Shown piece by piece: positions 24,009 to 33,275 of a stretch of DNA of 42,327 bases. Numbering within the stretch: the first letter of the stretch is position 1; every line of letters begins with the position of its first letter. The notes below the pieces were generated by a model. The model saw nothing but the letters and a program-made list of their open reading frames with translations, ran no database searches and had not been told where the DNA came from. Where the stretch lies: the NCBI GenBank assembly GCA_021203145.1, contig JAJQBS010000120.1, positions 1-42,327 of the forward strand, in the 5' to 3' direction. This DNA comes from Lachnospiraceae bacterium. GTDB lineage: Bacteria > Bacillota > Clostridia > Lachnospirales > Lachnospiraceae. The position numbers and the translations under genes are program-made.

Positions 24009-27000
24009 TCAGACATCCACCGCAGCCTTTCCATAGACTGCCATTTTGCGCAGCCCTCCAAACACTTTCCGCTCTTCGATCACCGGGTTCCCGTCCACGA
24101 GACTCTGATAAGCTCCTATGACATCATCCAGCAGCTCCGGGCTCTGGCTGAAGTTCACCGTACTATAGCCCACCGCGGTATGTCCGGGATACATCCGGTC
24201 AAAATCTTTTCGATAAGATCGGAGCTTTTTCAGCAGGCGGAGGTTCAGCGCAGCTGAATTTCCCTCCAGAACAAAGCTCGAATTGAATGCGTCTCCGGTA
24301 AAGGCAATCCTTGTCTTTGGATCAATAAATACCGCACTGCCTCTTGTGTGGCCCGGAATATTGATGACAGTCACCTCGCGGTTTCCAAGGTCAAATACCT
24401 GGCCCTCCTTCAGCTCCAGAATCTCAGGCAGATTTTCCTCCTGCACGCCCATAAAGGTCAGATTTGTGTAATCGTAATAGTTCCATCCGCCGCTGTCGCA
24501 GCCCGGGAAATTCATCCTGGTTCCATCCGGATAGGACGGCGGGAAGTTTCTCCAGATATTCGGGTTCTCCCACAGCTGCTGGTTGACCCGGAAGGTATTG
24601 TGTACCAACGGAATATCCTGCGGGAACATCCAGACCTGGTCAAACTGGCAGATGCCTCCGCAATGGTCTCCATGCGCGTGTGTGATCGCCACGTCATAGG
24701 GCATCGGGCAAAGATGGGAAATCAGCTCTCTAGCGTCAAAGGAACCGCAGCCGCTGTCGATCACCAGACCGCGTTTTTCGCCCACCAGTACATAGATATT
24801 GACCATTCCGAACTCGTTGATCTGATAGGTATGATCGCCGATCTCATAGATGATCGGGAACTTCGGCAGCGTCCGATGCTTCGATTCCTTTACAAAGTCC
24901 GGCGTGACATGGGGATCGACATAAATACTGTAGTCCCTGCTTTTCCCCGGTCCCATCATATCCTCGGTGATTTTGCTCAGATCGGATAACAGCGGTTTAT
25001 TCGGGCGCATGTTTCCCATCCGTTCCCGTCTTGCCAGGCTCCGTTTACGGTATTTCTGCATCCGTTCATCCAGAATCACTCCGTTCCAGTTCATACCGAA
25101 TCCGAAGTCCCAGCTGTGCTCCGCCGCGTCCAGATAAGGCACCATGTCCTGCGGCATATCTTCATAATGCTCTTCTACCGTACTCATGCTCTCCGGCATC
25201 TGGAAGGGCAGCAGTCCGCTCGGCTCAAACCGGCCTGCCATCGCTTCCAGCAGCACCTGATTCGGCGTCCCCGCAAATGCGACCAGGATCGCGTCTACAT
25301 AAGGCTCAAATTCCGTCGGAACGACCGGGTTCTTGCAATTCAGCACCAGGATGACCGGCTTGTCCCCCATCAATTTCCTGGTCTCCATCAGATTATCCAG
25401 GTCATAGGCATTATAGGTCTCCACTGTTTTGCCGCGGTAGCTGCGGTTTTCTCTGACCCCGTCCACAAGATCACCGGCAATGCTCTCCTCGCGGGCGTTT
25501 ACTGCCGTATAAGGACGATACTGGAGGGAAATCGGCTGATACTCGCCGGTCTTTTCGTTGTAACCGTTTCCACTATCCGGGGAATCCATAAACACCACCG
25601 CACAGTCCGCCTCCTCCGGCGAGGCAGCCGCCTGGAAGTACTTCTCTATTTCTTCTGTACTGATCGGCTGACCCTTTGTGATCGGCTCCAGTATGCCGGC
25701 ACGGTTCGGAACGCCGCCGTGATATTTATCGGCCACCCATACCCTGGTCTGGGCAGCCATCGGAAGAAGGCCGGTATTTTTCAGCATGACGATGGATTTT
25801 CTGTGCGCATCCATTGCCAGATCCTGATATTCCTGATTGTTCACAACCTTGCGCGCATTCTCCGGATCCGCATACGGATTCTCGAAGCTGCCCACCCGGA
25901 ATCCATACGTCAGGACCCGCTCTGCTACCTCATTTACCTTCTTGTCCGCCCAGTCCTTTCCATGCTTTTCCTGGGCCAGATTGTAAGCATCTCTGACAAT
26001 TTCAATTTCATTGGCGCCGCCAAACTGGTCGACCCCGCTCTCCCACTCTTTCAGGGCACGCTCCGCCGGTGTGATATCCGTATAGCCCCAGGCGTTGATC
26101 TCCGGGCGCGTGGTGCGCTCTTTCTTAATGCTTCCGGTCAGCCAGAAGTCCGAGCAGACAAATCCTTCGAACTTGTTTTCCTCACGCAGAAGGGTATCGA
26201 TCAGATAGGGATTAAAGCTGGCTCCTGCACATTTTCCATCCTCATCCCCAATTCCCCACATTGCATCATAGCAGGACATCACCGCTCCGCACTGCCTGGT
26301 CGGTCCGTCGAGCGCAAAGGCTCCCTTCGTCCAGGGATCCGTATGCTTACTGAAGCATCCGCCGGGGTATACCGCATATTTCCCGGATTCGCTGTGGGAT
26401 TCTCTTCCGCCTTCTCCGGTGGAGCCCGGCCAGTGCTTGCACATAGTCAGCACACTGTCCCGTCCCCAGCCGTTTGAAGCAGCGCTCTCTCCTTCCGAGG
26501 TCTGCATCCCGTCGCAGATCGCTTTTGCCATGTCTGCATTCAGCTGTTCATCCGAGCCAAAGGTCGCCGACATCCGGTTCCAGCGCGGATCGCTTGCCAG
26601 ATCCACCTGCGGTCCCAGCTCCATGGTAATGCCCATCGCGCGGTATTCCTTTGAAACGGTCTCGGCCTGCTGCTTCGCAACCGCCGGGTCAAAGGTCGCC
26701 CCCAGTCCCAGGTTGGACGGCCAGCAGGTGACGTCATCCTTTTCCTTATCACTGTGCGTATCAAAAAATGCGCGGGGATTGGTGCTGAACCAGACCGGAA
26801 TTCCATATTTATGGCCTTCCGCGATTTTCTGGATATTGTTATTAAACTGCGCCGCATACGCGGGACCTTCAATCGCGGACATCAGCCAGCAGCGCATCTC
26901 ATCATGTGTAATCAGTTCTTCATGATACTCCGTAGCTTCTGTCGGATCCAGGGCCATCATTTCCTCCGGAGTCTTTTTCATCAAAGCCATCCGCGCTTTC

Positions 27001-27302
27001 AAAGCCGGGCTGCGCAGACTTCTCTCAGACAGACGAAGCACCATAAACATGCCGCCATGCAGGGACAGTCCCAGCTTGCTGTCAAGATCCATCCGACCAA
27101 CCAGATCCTTTACCCTCTCTTCTACGGGCAGGCGCCAGTCTTCATAGGGATCCAGCTCGCCATTCTGATCCATATCCTTAAACGCATAGCCATCCTTCTC
27201 CAGAATATGGACGCCGCTGTCTTTGGAAAACCCCAGGGTTGCGCCGCCTTCATTCACGACCAGCGTATACCCGTCTTTTTCCTCCAAATGCCATTTTTTC
27301 AT
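24009..27302 (-). CDS. GH3 glycosidase fused to a metallo-beta-lactamase-fold hydrolase
   Basis: A 1097-residue two-enzyme fusion. Residues ~40-770 are glycoside hydrolase family 3. They include an EF-hand-like Ca loop DMDQNGELDPYE (43-54) seen in many gut GH3 enzymes, the KHWPGSTGEGGRESH substrate loop, the nucleophile D385 in GFVCSDFW and the C-terminal domain (MDAHRKSIVMLKN, GRFEPSGLLPFQMP). After a basic linker (RKRSLARRERMGNMRPNKP), residues ~815-1060 form a metallo-beta-lactamase domain. It has an intact T874-H-A-H-G-D-H880 motif, GHTRGSAVF, FTGDAF and a late PGHT. Both halves look catalytically intact. There is no signal peptide. It lies 13 bp after the Gfo/Idh gene. Confidence 0.93.
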   Translation of the reverse strand: MKKWHLEEKDGYTLVVNEGGATLGFSKDSGVHILEKDGYAFKDMDQNGELDPYEDWRLPVEERVKDLVGRMDLDSKLGLSLHGGMFMVLRLSERSLRSPALKARMALMKKTPEEMMALDPTEATEYHEELITHDEMRCWLMSAIEGPAYAAQFNNNIQKIAEGHKYGIPVWFSTNPRAFFDTHSDKEKDDVTCWPSNLGLGATFDPAVAKQQAETVSKEYRAMGITMELGPQVDLASDPRWNRMSATFGSDEQLNADMAKAICDGMQTSEGESAASNGWGRDSVLTMCKHWPGSTGEGGRESHSESGKYAVYPGGCFSKHTDPWTKGAFALDGPTRQCGAVMSCYDAMWGIGDEDGKCAGASFNPYLIDTLLREENKFEGFVCSDFWLTGSIKKERTTRPEINAWGYTDITPAERALKEWESGVDQFGGANEIEIVRDAYNLAQEKHGKDWADKKVNEVAERVLTYGFRVGSFENPYADPENARKVVNNQEYQDLAMDAHRKSIVMLKNTGLLPMAAQTRVWVADKYHGGVPNRAGILEPITKGQPISTEEIEKYFQAAASPEEADCAVVFMDSPDSGNGYNEKTGEYQPISLQYRPYTAVNAREESIAGDLVDGVRENRSYRGKTVETYNAYDLDNLMETRKLMGDKPVILVLNCKNPVVPTEFEPYVDAILVAFAGTPNQVLLEAMAGRFEPSGLLPFQMPESMSTVEEHYEDMPQDMVPYLDAAEHSWDFGFGMNWNGVILDERMQKYRKRSLARRERMGNMRPNKPLLSDLSKITEDMMGPGKSRDYSIYVDPHVTPDFVKESKHRTLPKFPIIYEIGDHTYQINEFGMVNIYVLVGEKRGLVIDSGCGSFDARELISHLCPMPYDVAITHAHGDHCGGICQFDQVWMFPQDIPLVHNTFRVNQQLWENPNIWRNFPPSYPDGTRMNFPGCDSGGWNYYDYTNLTFMGVQEENLPEILELKEGQVFDLGNREVTVINIPGHTRGSAVFIDPKTRIAFTGDAFNSSFVLEGNSAALNLRLLKKLRSYRKDFDRMYPGHTAVGYSTVNFSQSPELLDDVIGAYQSLVDGNPVIEERKVFGGLRKMAVYGKAAVDV

Positions 27303-27315
27303 TTTCCCACCTCGT

Positions 27316-28344
27316 TTACAGATCTATAAATCCTTTATTTGCTGATTTATAAATGGCTTCTATAATCTCCACAAATTCTACCGCATTGTCAATCGATACT
27401 CCGCTGTTGCTCAAAGGATCTTTTCCTACGATATCATTCTCTGAATGTTTCAGCAGCATTTCCACAAAATAACGGATATGCCTGGTCGGCATGGGCGGCA
27501 GATCGTCTCCGCAATAAGTCTGAACCTGATCCCGGCCCACCTTCACTGTTACCATCTCCGCATTTTTTTCGGTTCCATAAGGCGAAACGATGGCAGCCCC
27601 TTTTGTGCCATATATTTCCTCCGCGCTCGTCATCGCCCCGCTCACCCAGCTGCATTCCATTGTCACAAGCACTTCCTTCGGATACTGCATGACGACAATG
27701 GCGTTTTCCTCAATTCCATTCGCTTTGCCCTTTTCCGTATAATAAGACAGGCTGGCACTCAGCTTCTGGGGTTTTCCAAACAGGTAATGCGCCTTGTGAA
27801 TCATATGTCCCCCGACGTCAGCCATGATGCCGCCCTGGACCTTCTCTTTGTTATAATCCACATGGTTCCGCACCGCATTGCCCATGCCCAGGCGGAATCT
27901 GGCGCCGGTGATTTCGCCTAAAACCCCGTCTTCAATCAGCTTTTTCACCTTTAAAGTGCCCCGCCTCACAAAGGGATCAGACATGAAGAAGGTGACTCCA
28001 CTTTCCTTTACCGCCTTCTGGATTTCCCTCGCGTCCGCCGCAGATACGTATAAAGGCTTTTCCACAAAAACACCCACACCCGCTTTCGCAGCTTTTATAA
28101 TCAGCTCCTTATGCAAAGCATTTTCCGCTGCGATGATCACACCATCCAGGGAATATTCCGCCAGCAGTCTGTCATAATCGTTTTCCAGAGTACAGCCGTA
28201 CTGCTCCGCGATCTGTGCGCCGCGGCCATCTTCCTGTGGATCCCAGACGGCGGCAATCTCGCTTTCCTCATATCCGTTTACCAGCTCCACAAAGGTCTCT
28301 GCCTTGCCCCGGCAGCCGCATAATGCCAAACGTAATTTCTTCAT
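27316..28344 (-). CDS. Gfo/Idh/MocA-family dehydrogenase
   Basis: A 342-residue NAD(P)-dependent oxidoreductase. It has an N-terminal Rossmann fold (LRLALCGCRGKAETFVELV), the EKPL motif at about 94-97 that ends the nucleotide-binding domain, and the C-terminal sheet domain with the GGIMADVGGHMIHKAHYLFG catalytic helix, seen here as GGIMADVGGHMIH. Family members oxidise sugars or their derivatives, for example to keto-sugars, which can make glycosidic bonds labile. Between a ceramidase-like hydrolase and a GH3 enzyme, oxidation of the sugar part of the imported conjugate is plausible. The usual GxGxxG is altered to GCRGKA. Confidence 0.9.
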   Translation of the reverse strand: MKKLRLALCGCRGKAETFVELVNGYEESEIAAVWDPQEDGRGAQIAEQYGCTLENDYDRLLAEYSLDGVIIAAENALHKELIIKAAKAGVGVFVEKPLYVSAADAREIQKAVKESGVTFFMSDPFVRRGTLKVKKLIEDGVLGEITGARFRLGMGNAVRNHVDYNKEKVQGGIMADVGGHMIHKAHYLFGKPQKLSASLSYYTEKGKANGIEENAIVVMQYPKEVLVTMECSWVSGAMTSAEEIYGTKGAAIVSPYGTEKNAEMVTVKVGRDQVQTYCGDDLPPMPTRHIRYFVEMLLKHSENDIVGKDPLSNSGVSIDNAVEFVEIIEAIYKSANKGFIDL

Positions 28345-28354
28345 ATCTCCCGTT

Positions 28355-29743
28355 TCACCTCTGTTCTTTATTTTCGAAACCTGCCACCATCTGTTCTGCC
28401 GCTTCCATCAGGGCAGCCTCTATATAGCCCGCCTCATATTTGGGCGGAGTCCCCGGCAGAGACATCACGCCGGCAGGAACGCGGCTGGCCCGATACCAGG
28501 AGTCGTCGTCCAGAATATAGTTGGCGTCTTCTATCAGGCTGGCGTCATGGTTTATGACTAAAACCTCATAATCCGGAAACTTTTCTTTCAATTTCAGAGC
28601 GTAGGAGGAATAAAGCTCCCCGCCGATACCAAATACAATCAGCCTGCCAATCCGGACCATATGCAGACGGATCCGATAGGGCTTCTCGTCCGGTCCGGAA
28701 TGAATTTCAATTTTCTGATTCGGCCACCTTCCGATTCTGACAATCGAACGGCCCGGCGTCTCCAGCCATTTCAGTCCGGCATTCAGACATGTCCCCTCAA
28801 AGGGATCCGACGCGTTCTGGATCGCCGACAGAGCCGCCGCATACTGATTATTACAAATATGTGCCAGCATGCCCTCCTGCTGACGCTGTGCAAAAGCAGC
28901 CTCTGATTCTTCCTGCTCCCGGTGCAGGTCAAGAGAAGGTCTCACAGGCGTTACATCTCCGGCCGCACCGCTGCACCAGAGCGCCACGCTCCCCGGGAAA
29001 TATTTTTCAACCATCTGGCTGACATTGCCGCCGACATCACCGCTGATGGCACAGTTCTCCCTGTCTTCCTGGTTATTCATAAACATGACCGTATTATGCA
29101 TCGCATAATTCATCAGATAAGCGATCGGTCTGCCCTTCATACTTTCAAAGGTCACCACATAAAAATTGTGATCGACCGGTCCTAAAGGATTCGGCCCGCC
29201 GCTGGCATACGTTGTGACTGACCCGTCCTGGGCTATCTGACAATAATCCGCGCAGCGGTTGATATTGCAGCCGCACGGGCACGAACCGAACCGGACCGTC
29301 GCCGGCTCCAGACGTTCCAGAGCCTCTGAGATCGCATCCATTAACAAGGTATGTACATAGGCCTCATAGCGGTCGGTCGCTTCCGATACCTTCTCCCCCC
29401 ATTTTCTCGGGTCATTTAGCGGCTCTCTCTCCCGGTTGCCCAGGGCAGGAGCAGTATGGGTGTGAATTCCATAGAAGGTAACACACTCCTCAGGAACCCC
29501 GAAGCTTTCCGCAATCGCCGTCATGGAACGTTCCGGATTGGGCGCCTTATCCAGGTCAAATCCGCAGAACAACAGGGTTTTCTCCACATTCTCTACCGCC
29601 AGGACCCGCACGTAAATATCATCCGCTACTGATGTAAATTTTGTTCCCATTAGCCCACGCACTTCACCAAGCAGCTCTGCCGGCGGAGTGATGACTCTCC
29701 TGGCTGCTCCGCAGCGCAAAGCCTTTTTTTCATTTCCAATCAT
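28355..29743 (-). CDS. neutral/alkaline ceramidase-like hydrolase
   Basis: A 462-residue homolog of the neutral ceramidase N-terminal domain, a zinc amidase fold. Both expected histidine motifs are present: GIHTHTAP (H94, H96) and MNYAMHNTVM (H216), followed by ISGDVGGNVSQ and SGAAGDVTP. A cysteine cluster C155-P-C-G-C...C164...C168 lies where family members have the NxNRR segment. There is no signal peptide, so the true substrate is probably an intracellular amide or ester rather than extracellular ceramide. It starts 40 bp after the small membrane protein and ends 10 bp before the dehydrogenase. Confidence 0.8.
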   Translation of the reverse strand: MIGNEKKALRCGAARRVITPPAELLGEVRGLMGTKFTSVADDIYVRVLAVENVEKTLLFCGFDLDKAPNPERSMTAIAESFGVPEECVTFYGIHTHTAPALGNREREPLNDPRKWGEKVSEATDRYEAYVHTLLMDAISEALERLEPATVRFGSCPCGCNINRCADYCQIAQDGSVTTYASGGPNPLGPVDHNFYVVTFESMKGRPIAYLMNYAMHNTVMFMNNQEDRENCAISGDVGGNVSQMVEKYFPGSVALWCSGAAGDVTPVRPSLDLHREQEESEAAFAQRQQEGMLAHICNNQYAAALSAIQNASDPFEGTCLNAGLKWLETPGRSIVRIGRWPNQKIEIHSGPDEKPYRIRLHMVRIGRLIVFGIGGELYSSYALKLKEKFPDYEVLVINHDASLIEDANYILDDDSWYRASRVPAGVMSLPGTPPKYEAGYIEAALMEAAEQMVAGFENKEQR

Positions 29744-29783
29744 TCTTTTCTTCTCCTAACTATGCGTTTTTTGGCAACCATTT

Positions 29784-30389
29784 TTAATACGTTATTTCTA
29801 CAAATTCATCCAGATCCTTCAGCTTTATTTCGTTTTTGATCTGGCGGTACTGATTCTGCTCTTCCAGCTGAGAAAGCCGCAGCATAGTCAGTCCTGAAAA
29901 GGCATATCCCGCAAGGCAGAGGATTGCTTTCATCTGCCAGGCGGAACGGTCCAGAACCATATTTACCAGAACCGCCCCGGCTGTCAGAAGCATTGTAACC
30001 GAGGTAAACCTCACCCGCTTCTGATACTGCTCTGACGTGCTGCGGAATACCCGTGCAATCATATCCCGCTGCGCGGTCAGTTTGGTCCAGACATTCATGG
30101 TCGTAAAGATAACAGCGGCAAGCGTAATCCCCGAAAATAAAATGACATACCAACAGCTGTTTGCCTCACAATTGACTGTCCCACATGCAAAATACAGCAA
30201 AAGCGCCATCGCATACAGGCCGCCCACTGCCCATTTCCGTCTTTTCCAGATGTCATCAGAAACATCCTCCCGGTAATAAGCACCCGTATAAAACCGTTCA
30301 ATCTTTACTTTTCCATCGGAAGTAACGACTTCCCGTTCACTGTATCCGTCAAAGTACTGATTATAGCTTTTTGTCGCATGCTTGTTCAT
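29784..30389 (-). CDS. four-helix membrane protein of unknown function
   Basis: A 201-residue protein that I do not recognise. Four hydrophobic segments are visible at about 53-70, 79-100, 130-147 and 153-170. The N-terminal ~50 residues (NQYFDGYSEREVVTSDGKVKIERFYTGAYYR, given in part) are soluble and charged. The C-terminal tail is charged with coiled-coil potential (RLSQLEEQNQYRQIKNEIKLKDLDEF, residues ~171-196, given in part). It lies 48 bp downstream of the ATPase gene oppF and 40 bp before the ceramidase-like gene, with a GGAGG site. It could be a transport-associated or stress membrane protein. Confidence 0.75.
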   Translation of the reverse strand: MNKHATKSYNQYFDGYSEREVVTSDGKVKIERFYTGAYYREDVSDDIWKRRKWAVGGLYAMALLLYFACGTVNCEANSCWYVILFSGITLAAVIFTTMNVWTKLTAQRDMIARVFRSTSEQYQKRVRFTSVTMLLTAGAVLVNMVLDRSAWQMKAILCLAGYAFSGLTMLRLSQLEEQNQYRQIKNEIKLKDLDEFVEITY

Positions 30390-30437
30390 ATGTAACCTCC
30401 GGTTTTTTCATCCCTGCGGATATCAAATAGTTTCTTA

Positions 30438-31388
30438 CTAATTTATTTCTTTTACACGGCAGCAGGACACAAAATGCCCTTCCTCAATCTCTGCCAGCTG
30501 CTGCGGCTCTCTGCACTGGTCGGTGGCATAAGGGCACCTGGCAAGGAATCTGCACCCCGGCTTCGGATTGATCGGCGACGTCAGCTCCCCCTGAATCAGG
30601 ATTCGCTTCGCCGGATGATCCACATCCACCGACGGCACCGCAGAGAGCAGCGCTTTCGTATATGGATGCAGCGGCATATCGAAAATCCTCTTTGTAGAGC
30701 TGGTCTCTACCAGCTGTCCCAGATACATCACGCAGATATTATCCGCAATCAGCTTCACAACACTCAGATCATGTGTGACAAACATCAGCGTCAGGCCTGA
30801 TTTTTCCTGCAGATCCATCAGCAGGTTCAGGACCTGCGCCTGTATGGAAACATCCAGAGCAGAGACCGGCTCATCACAGACGATAAACTGGGGATCCAGA
30901 GCGAGGGCTCTGGCGATACCGACCCTCTGCCGGCGTCCTCCATCCAGCTCATGCGGGTAGGACATCCTCAGACGGTCTTCCACGCCGGTAAACTCCATCA
31001 GCTCCGTGACCTTATCGCTGAGCTCCTTTCTCCTCCAGCCGTAGCTTTTCAGCGGATCCGAAATAATCTCCTCAATCGTCATACGGGGATTGATCGAGGA
31101 ATACGGATCCTGGAAAATAATCTGCATCTGCTGGCGGATTTTTTTCAGCTCCCTGGAATTTACGATCGTAATATCTTCCCCGTTCAGCAGGATCTGGCCA
31201 TCGGTGCTGTCCTGCAGATGGATGATGGTGCGTCCCAGCGTCGATTTTCCACAGCCGGACTCGCCGACCACCCCCATCGTAGTTCCTTTTTCAATCTTGA
31301 AGGAAACATCATCCACGGCATGCAGCAGGCCGCCGTGAACCTCAAAATATTTCTTTAAATGTCTTACTTCCACGGCTGGGGTATTCAT
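30438..31388 (-). CDS. oppF: Opp/Dpp-type ABC transporter ATPase (OppF-like)
   Basis: A 316-residue ABC ATPase. The Walker A GESGCGKST, Q-loop QIIFQDPYSSINP, a variant signature LDGGRRQRVGIARALA (normally LSGGQ), Walker B FIVCDEPVSALD and the H-loop THDLSVV are all visible. The C-terminal oligopeptide/dipeptide domain has its Cys-rich CRFLARCPYATDQCREP segment, which in this family can bind a [4Fe-4S] cluster. ATG 31388 overlaps the oppD stop by 4 nt; an upstream in-frame start at 31418 is less likely. Confidence 0.95.
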   Translation of the reverse strand: MNTPAVEVRHLKKYFEVHGGLLHAVDDVSFKIEKGTTMGVVGESGCGKSTLGRTIIHLQDSTDGQILLNGEDITIVNSRELKKIRQQMQIIFQDPYSSINPRMTIEEIISDPLKSYGWRRKELSDKVTELMEFTGVEDRLRMSYPHELDGGRRQRVGIARALALDPQFIVCDEPVSALDVSIQAQVLNLLMDLQEKSGLTLMFVTHDLSVVKLIADNICVMYLGQLVETSSTKRIFDMPLHPYTKALLSAVPSVDVDHPAKRILIQGELTSPINPKPGCRFLARCPYATDQCREPQQLAEIEEGHFVSCCRVKEIN

Positions 31389-32368
31389 ATGCTGCCCTCC
31401 TCTTTCCGGTTCTGGCACTTATGACAGCGACATACATGTCCTGGTTCAATCTCCGTCAACTTACCCTGTGTGCTCCTGCAGACATCGTCTGCATAGGGAC
31501 ATCTCGGGCTGAAATAGCACCCCTGCGGGAGCCTGCTCGGATCCGGCGGCAGCCCGGGAATCGGATGCAGCCTTCTGTCCTCCCCCGCGAACTGTGGCAG
31601 GGAGTTAAACAGTCCTCTTGTATACGGGTGCGACGGATTGTGGAAAATCTGAAATTTATTGCCCGATTCCACGATCTGCCCGGCATAGACGACTGCCACA
31701 TCGTCACAGCACTCCGCCACAACGCCAAGGTCATGTGTGATCAGAATCATGGATGTACCACGTTCCTCTTTTAATTTCATGATCAGATCCAGAACCTGTG
31801 CCTGTATCGTCACATCCAGAGCGGTGGTCGGCTCATCCGCCAGCAGCAGCTCCGGGTTGCAGGCCAGCGCGATCGCGATGACGATACGCTGCTTCATGCC
31901 GCCTGAAAATTCATGGGGATAGTTCAGGAACCGTTCCTTCGGGATCCCCACCATCTCCAGAAGCTCCATTCCCTGCGCCATGGCTTCTTTTTTGTTTACT
32001 TCTTCGTGCGCCTGAATGGCCTCCATGATCTGCTCGCCCACCGAATGAATCGGATTCAGCGCAGTCATGGGATCCTGGCTGATCAGGGCAATCTTATCCC
32101 CGCGCACCTTCTGCATTTCTTTTTCCGGCAGATCCAGGATGCTCTGTCCATCCAGCTCAACCGTTCCTTCGCATTTCTTTGTGGAAGCATCCGGCAGGAC
32201 ACGGATAATCGCCTTCGCAATGGTGGTTTTCCCCGCTCCGGTCTCCCCCACCAGTCCAAGCACGGATCCTTTTTTCATGGAAAAGGTAACGCCGTTTACA
32301 GCCTGGATCGGAATCCCGCCGGAGGTATACTCTACTACCAGGTCTTTTACCGTTAAAAAATCGCTCAT
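31385..32368 (-). CDS. oppD: Opp/Dpp-type ABC transporter ATPase (OppD-like)
   Basis: A 327-residue ABC ATPase with Walker A GETGAGKTT, Q-loop ALISQDPMTALNP, signature FSGGMKQRIVIAIALA, Walker B LLLADEPTTALD and H-loop THDLGVV. The C-terminal oligopeptide domain has CYFSPRCPYADDVCRS. It pairs with the OppF-like ATPase. It starts 13 bp after oppC with a GGGAGG site. Confidence 0.95.
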   Translation of the reverse strand: MSDFLTVKDLVVEYTSGGIPIQAVNGVTFSMKKGSVLGLVGETGAGKTTIAKAIIRVLPDASTKKCEGTVELDGQSILDLPEKEMQKVRGDKIALISQDPMTALNPIHSVGEQIMEAIQAHEEVNKKEAMAQGMELLEMVGIPKERFLNYPHEFSGGMKQRIVIAIALACNPELLLADEPTTALDVTIQAQVLDLIMKLKEERGTSMILITHDLGVVAECCDDVAVVYAGQIVESGNKFQIFHNPSHPYTRGLFNSLPQFAGEDRRLHPIPGLPPDPSRLPQGCYFSPRCPYADDVCRSTQGKLTEIEPGHVCRCHKCQNRKEEGSI

Positions 32369-32381
32369 CGTTTAGCCTCCC

Positions 32382-33275
32382 TCAGTTCTTCAGTTTTGGA
32401 TCCATGGCATCCCGAAGGCCGTCACCAAACAGATTGACACACCAGCAGAAAATCATGATCACCAGACCCGGGAAGAGAATCAGTGTCGGGCAGTTGCGCA
32501 GATAATCACGGCCTCCGCTCAGCATGGCGCCCCACTCCGGCGTCGGAGGCTGAATTCCCAGGCCGAGGAAGCTCAATGTAGCTGCGGCATTAATGGTTCC
32601 GCTGATGCCCATGGTAAGATTCACCAACAATGGGGAAACAACATTTGGCAGTAAGTGAATAAACATGATCTTTGTTTTTTTACAATTGTAGGCCTCCGCC
32701 GCTTCGAGGTATTCCTGTCCGCGCTCCCGGAGGATCTGGGCCCGCAGCATTCGAACCTGATTGAAAATACCTCCGAAGGAAAGCGCGATCAGCGTTACGA
32801 AAAAGCCGCTTCCCAGTACTGCCGATATGATAATCGTCAGCAGCGTTCCCGGAATGGACATCATGACATCGCAGATACGCATGATCAGGGACTCAATCCA
32901 CTTGCCAAAATAACCGGCAATACATCCGAGGACGCAGGCACAGGCAAAGCTCATCAGAGAGCCCAGGACGCCCAGCGCCAGGGAATACCGGGTACCGTAA
33001 ATCAGTCTGCTCATCACGTCGCGTCCCAGTTCGTCTGTCCCCATCCAATGCGCCCGGCTGGGACCGGTCAGCATGGCTGTGATATCCAGCGTGTAGGGAT
33101 CATAAGGCGCCAACTGCTCCGCAAAAATGGCAACAAACACAAAAAACAAAATCCCGATCAGTCCGATCGTCGCGCCCCGGTCTCTCAGGATCCGCTTAAA
33201 AATCATCACGATCTGCGACTCTTTTTTTCGCCTTACTGGAATAGCATCTATTGTATTTACCTCAGCTTTTTGCAC
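32382..33275 (-). CDS. oppC: Opp/Dpp-type permease (OppC-like)
   Basis: A 297-residue permease with about six membrane helices. It has the OppC N-terminal PYDPYTLD / HWMGTDELGRDVMSRLIYGTR region and an EAA loop (EYLEAAEAYNCKKTKIMFIHLLPNV, seen as EYLEAAEAY). It uses a GTG start at 33275 behind AAGGAGGG and overlaps oppB by 14 nt. Confidence 0.94.
   Translation of the reverse strand: MQKAEVNTIDAIPVRRKKESQIVMIFKRILRDRGATIGLIGILFFVFVAIFAEQLAPYDPYTLDITAMLTGPSRAHWMGTDELGRDVMSRLIYGTRYSLALGVLGSLMSFACACVLGCIAGYFGKWIESLIMRICDVMMSIPGTLLTIIISAVLGSGFFVTLIALSFGGIFNQVRMLRAQILRERGQEYLEAAEAYNCKKTKIMFIHLLPNVVSPLLVNLTMGISGTINAAATLSFLGLGIQPPTPEWGAMLSGGRDYLRNCPTLILFPGLVIMIFCWCVNLFGDGLRDAMDPKLKN

Noticed and set aside
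24009..27302. Two separate genes, GH3 and MBL hydrolase, by analogy with usual architectures.
   Set aside because: The frame is continuous with no stop or internal ribosome site across the linker.
20990..29743. True sphingolipid ceramidases.
   Set aside because: Both lack signal peptides and the C-terminal domain of known neutral ceramidases; only the N-terminal fold is shared.
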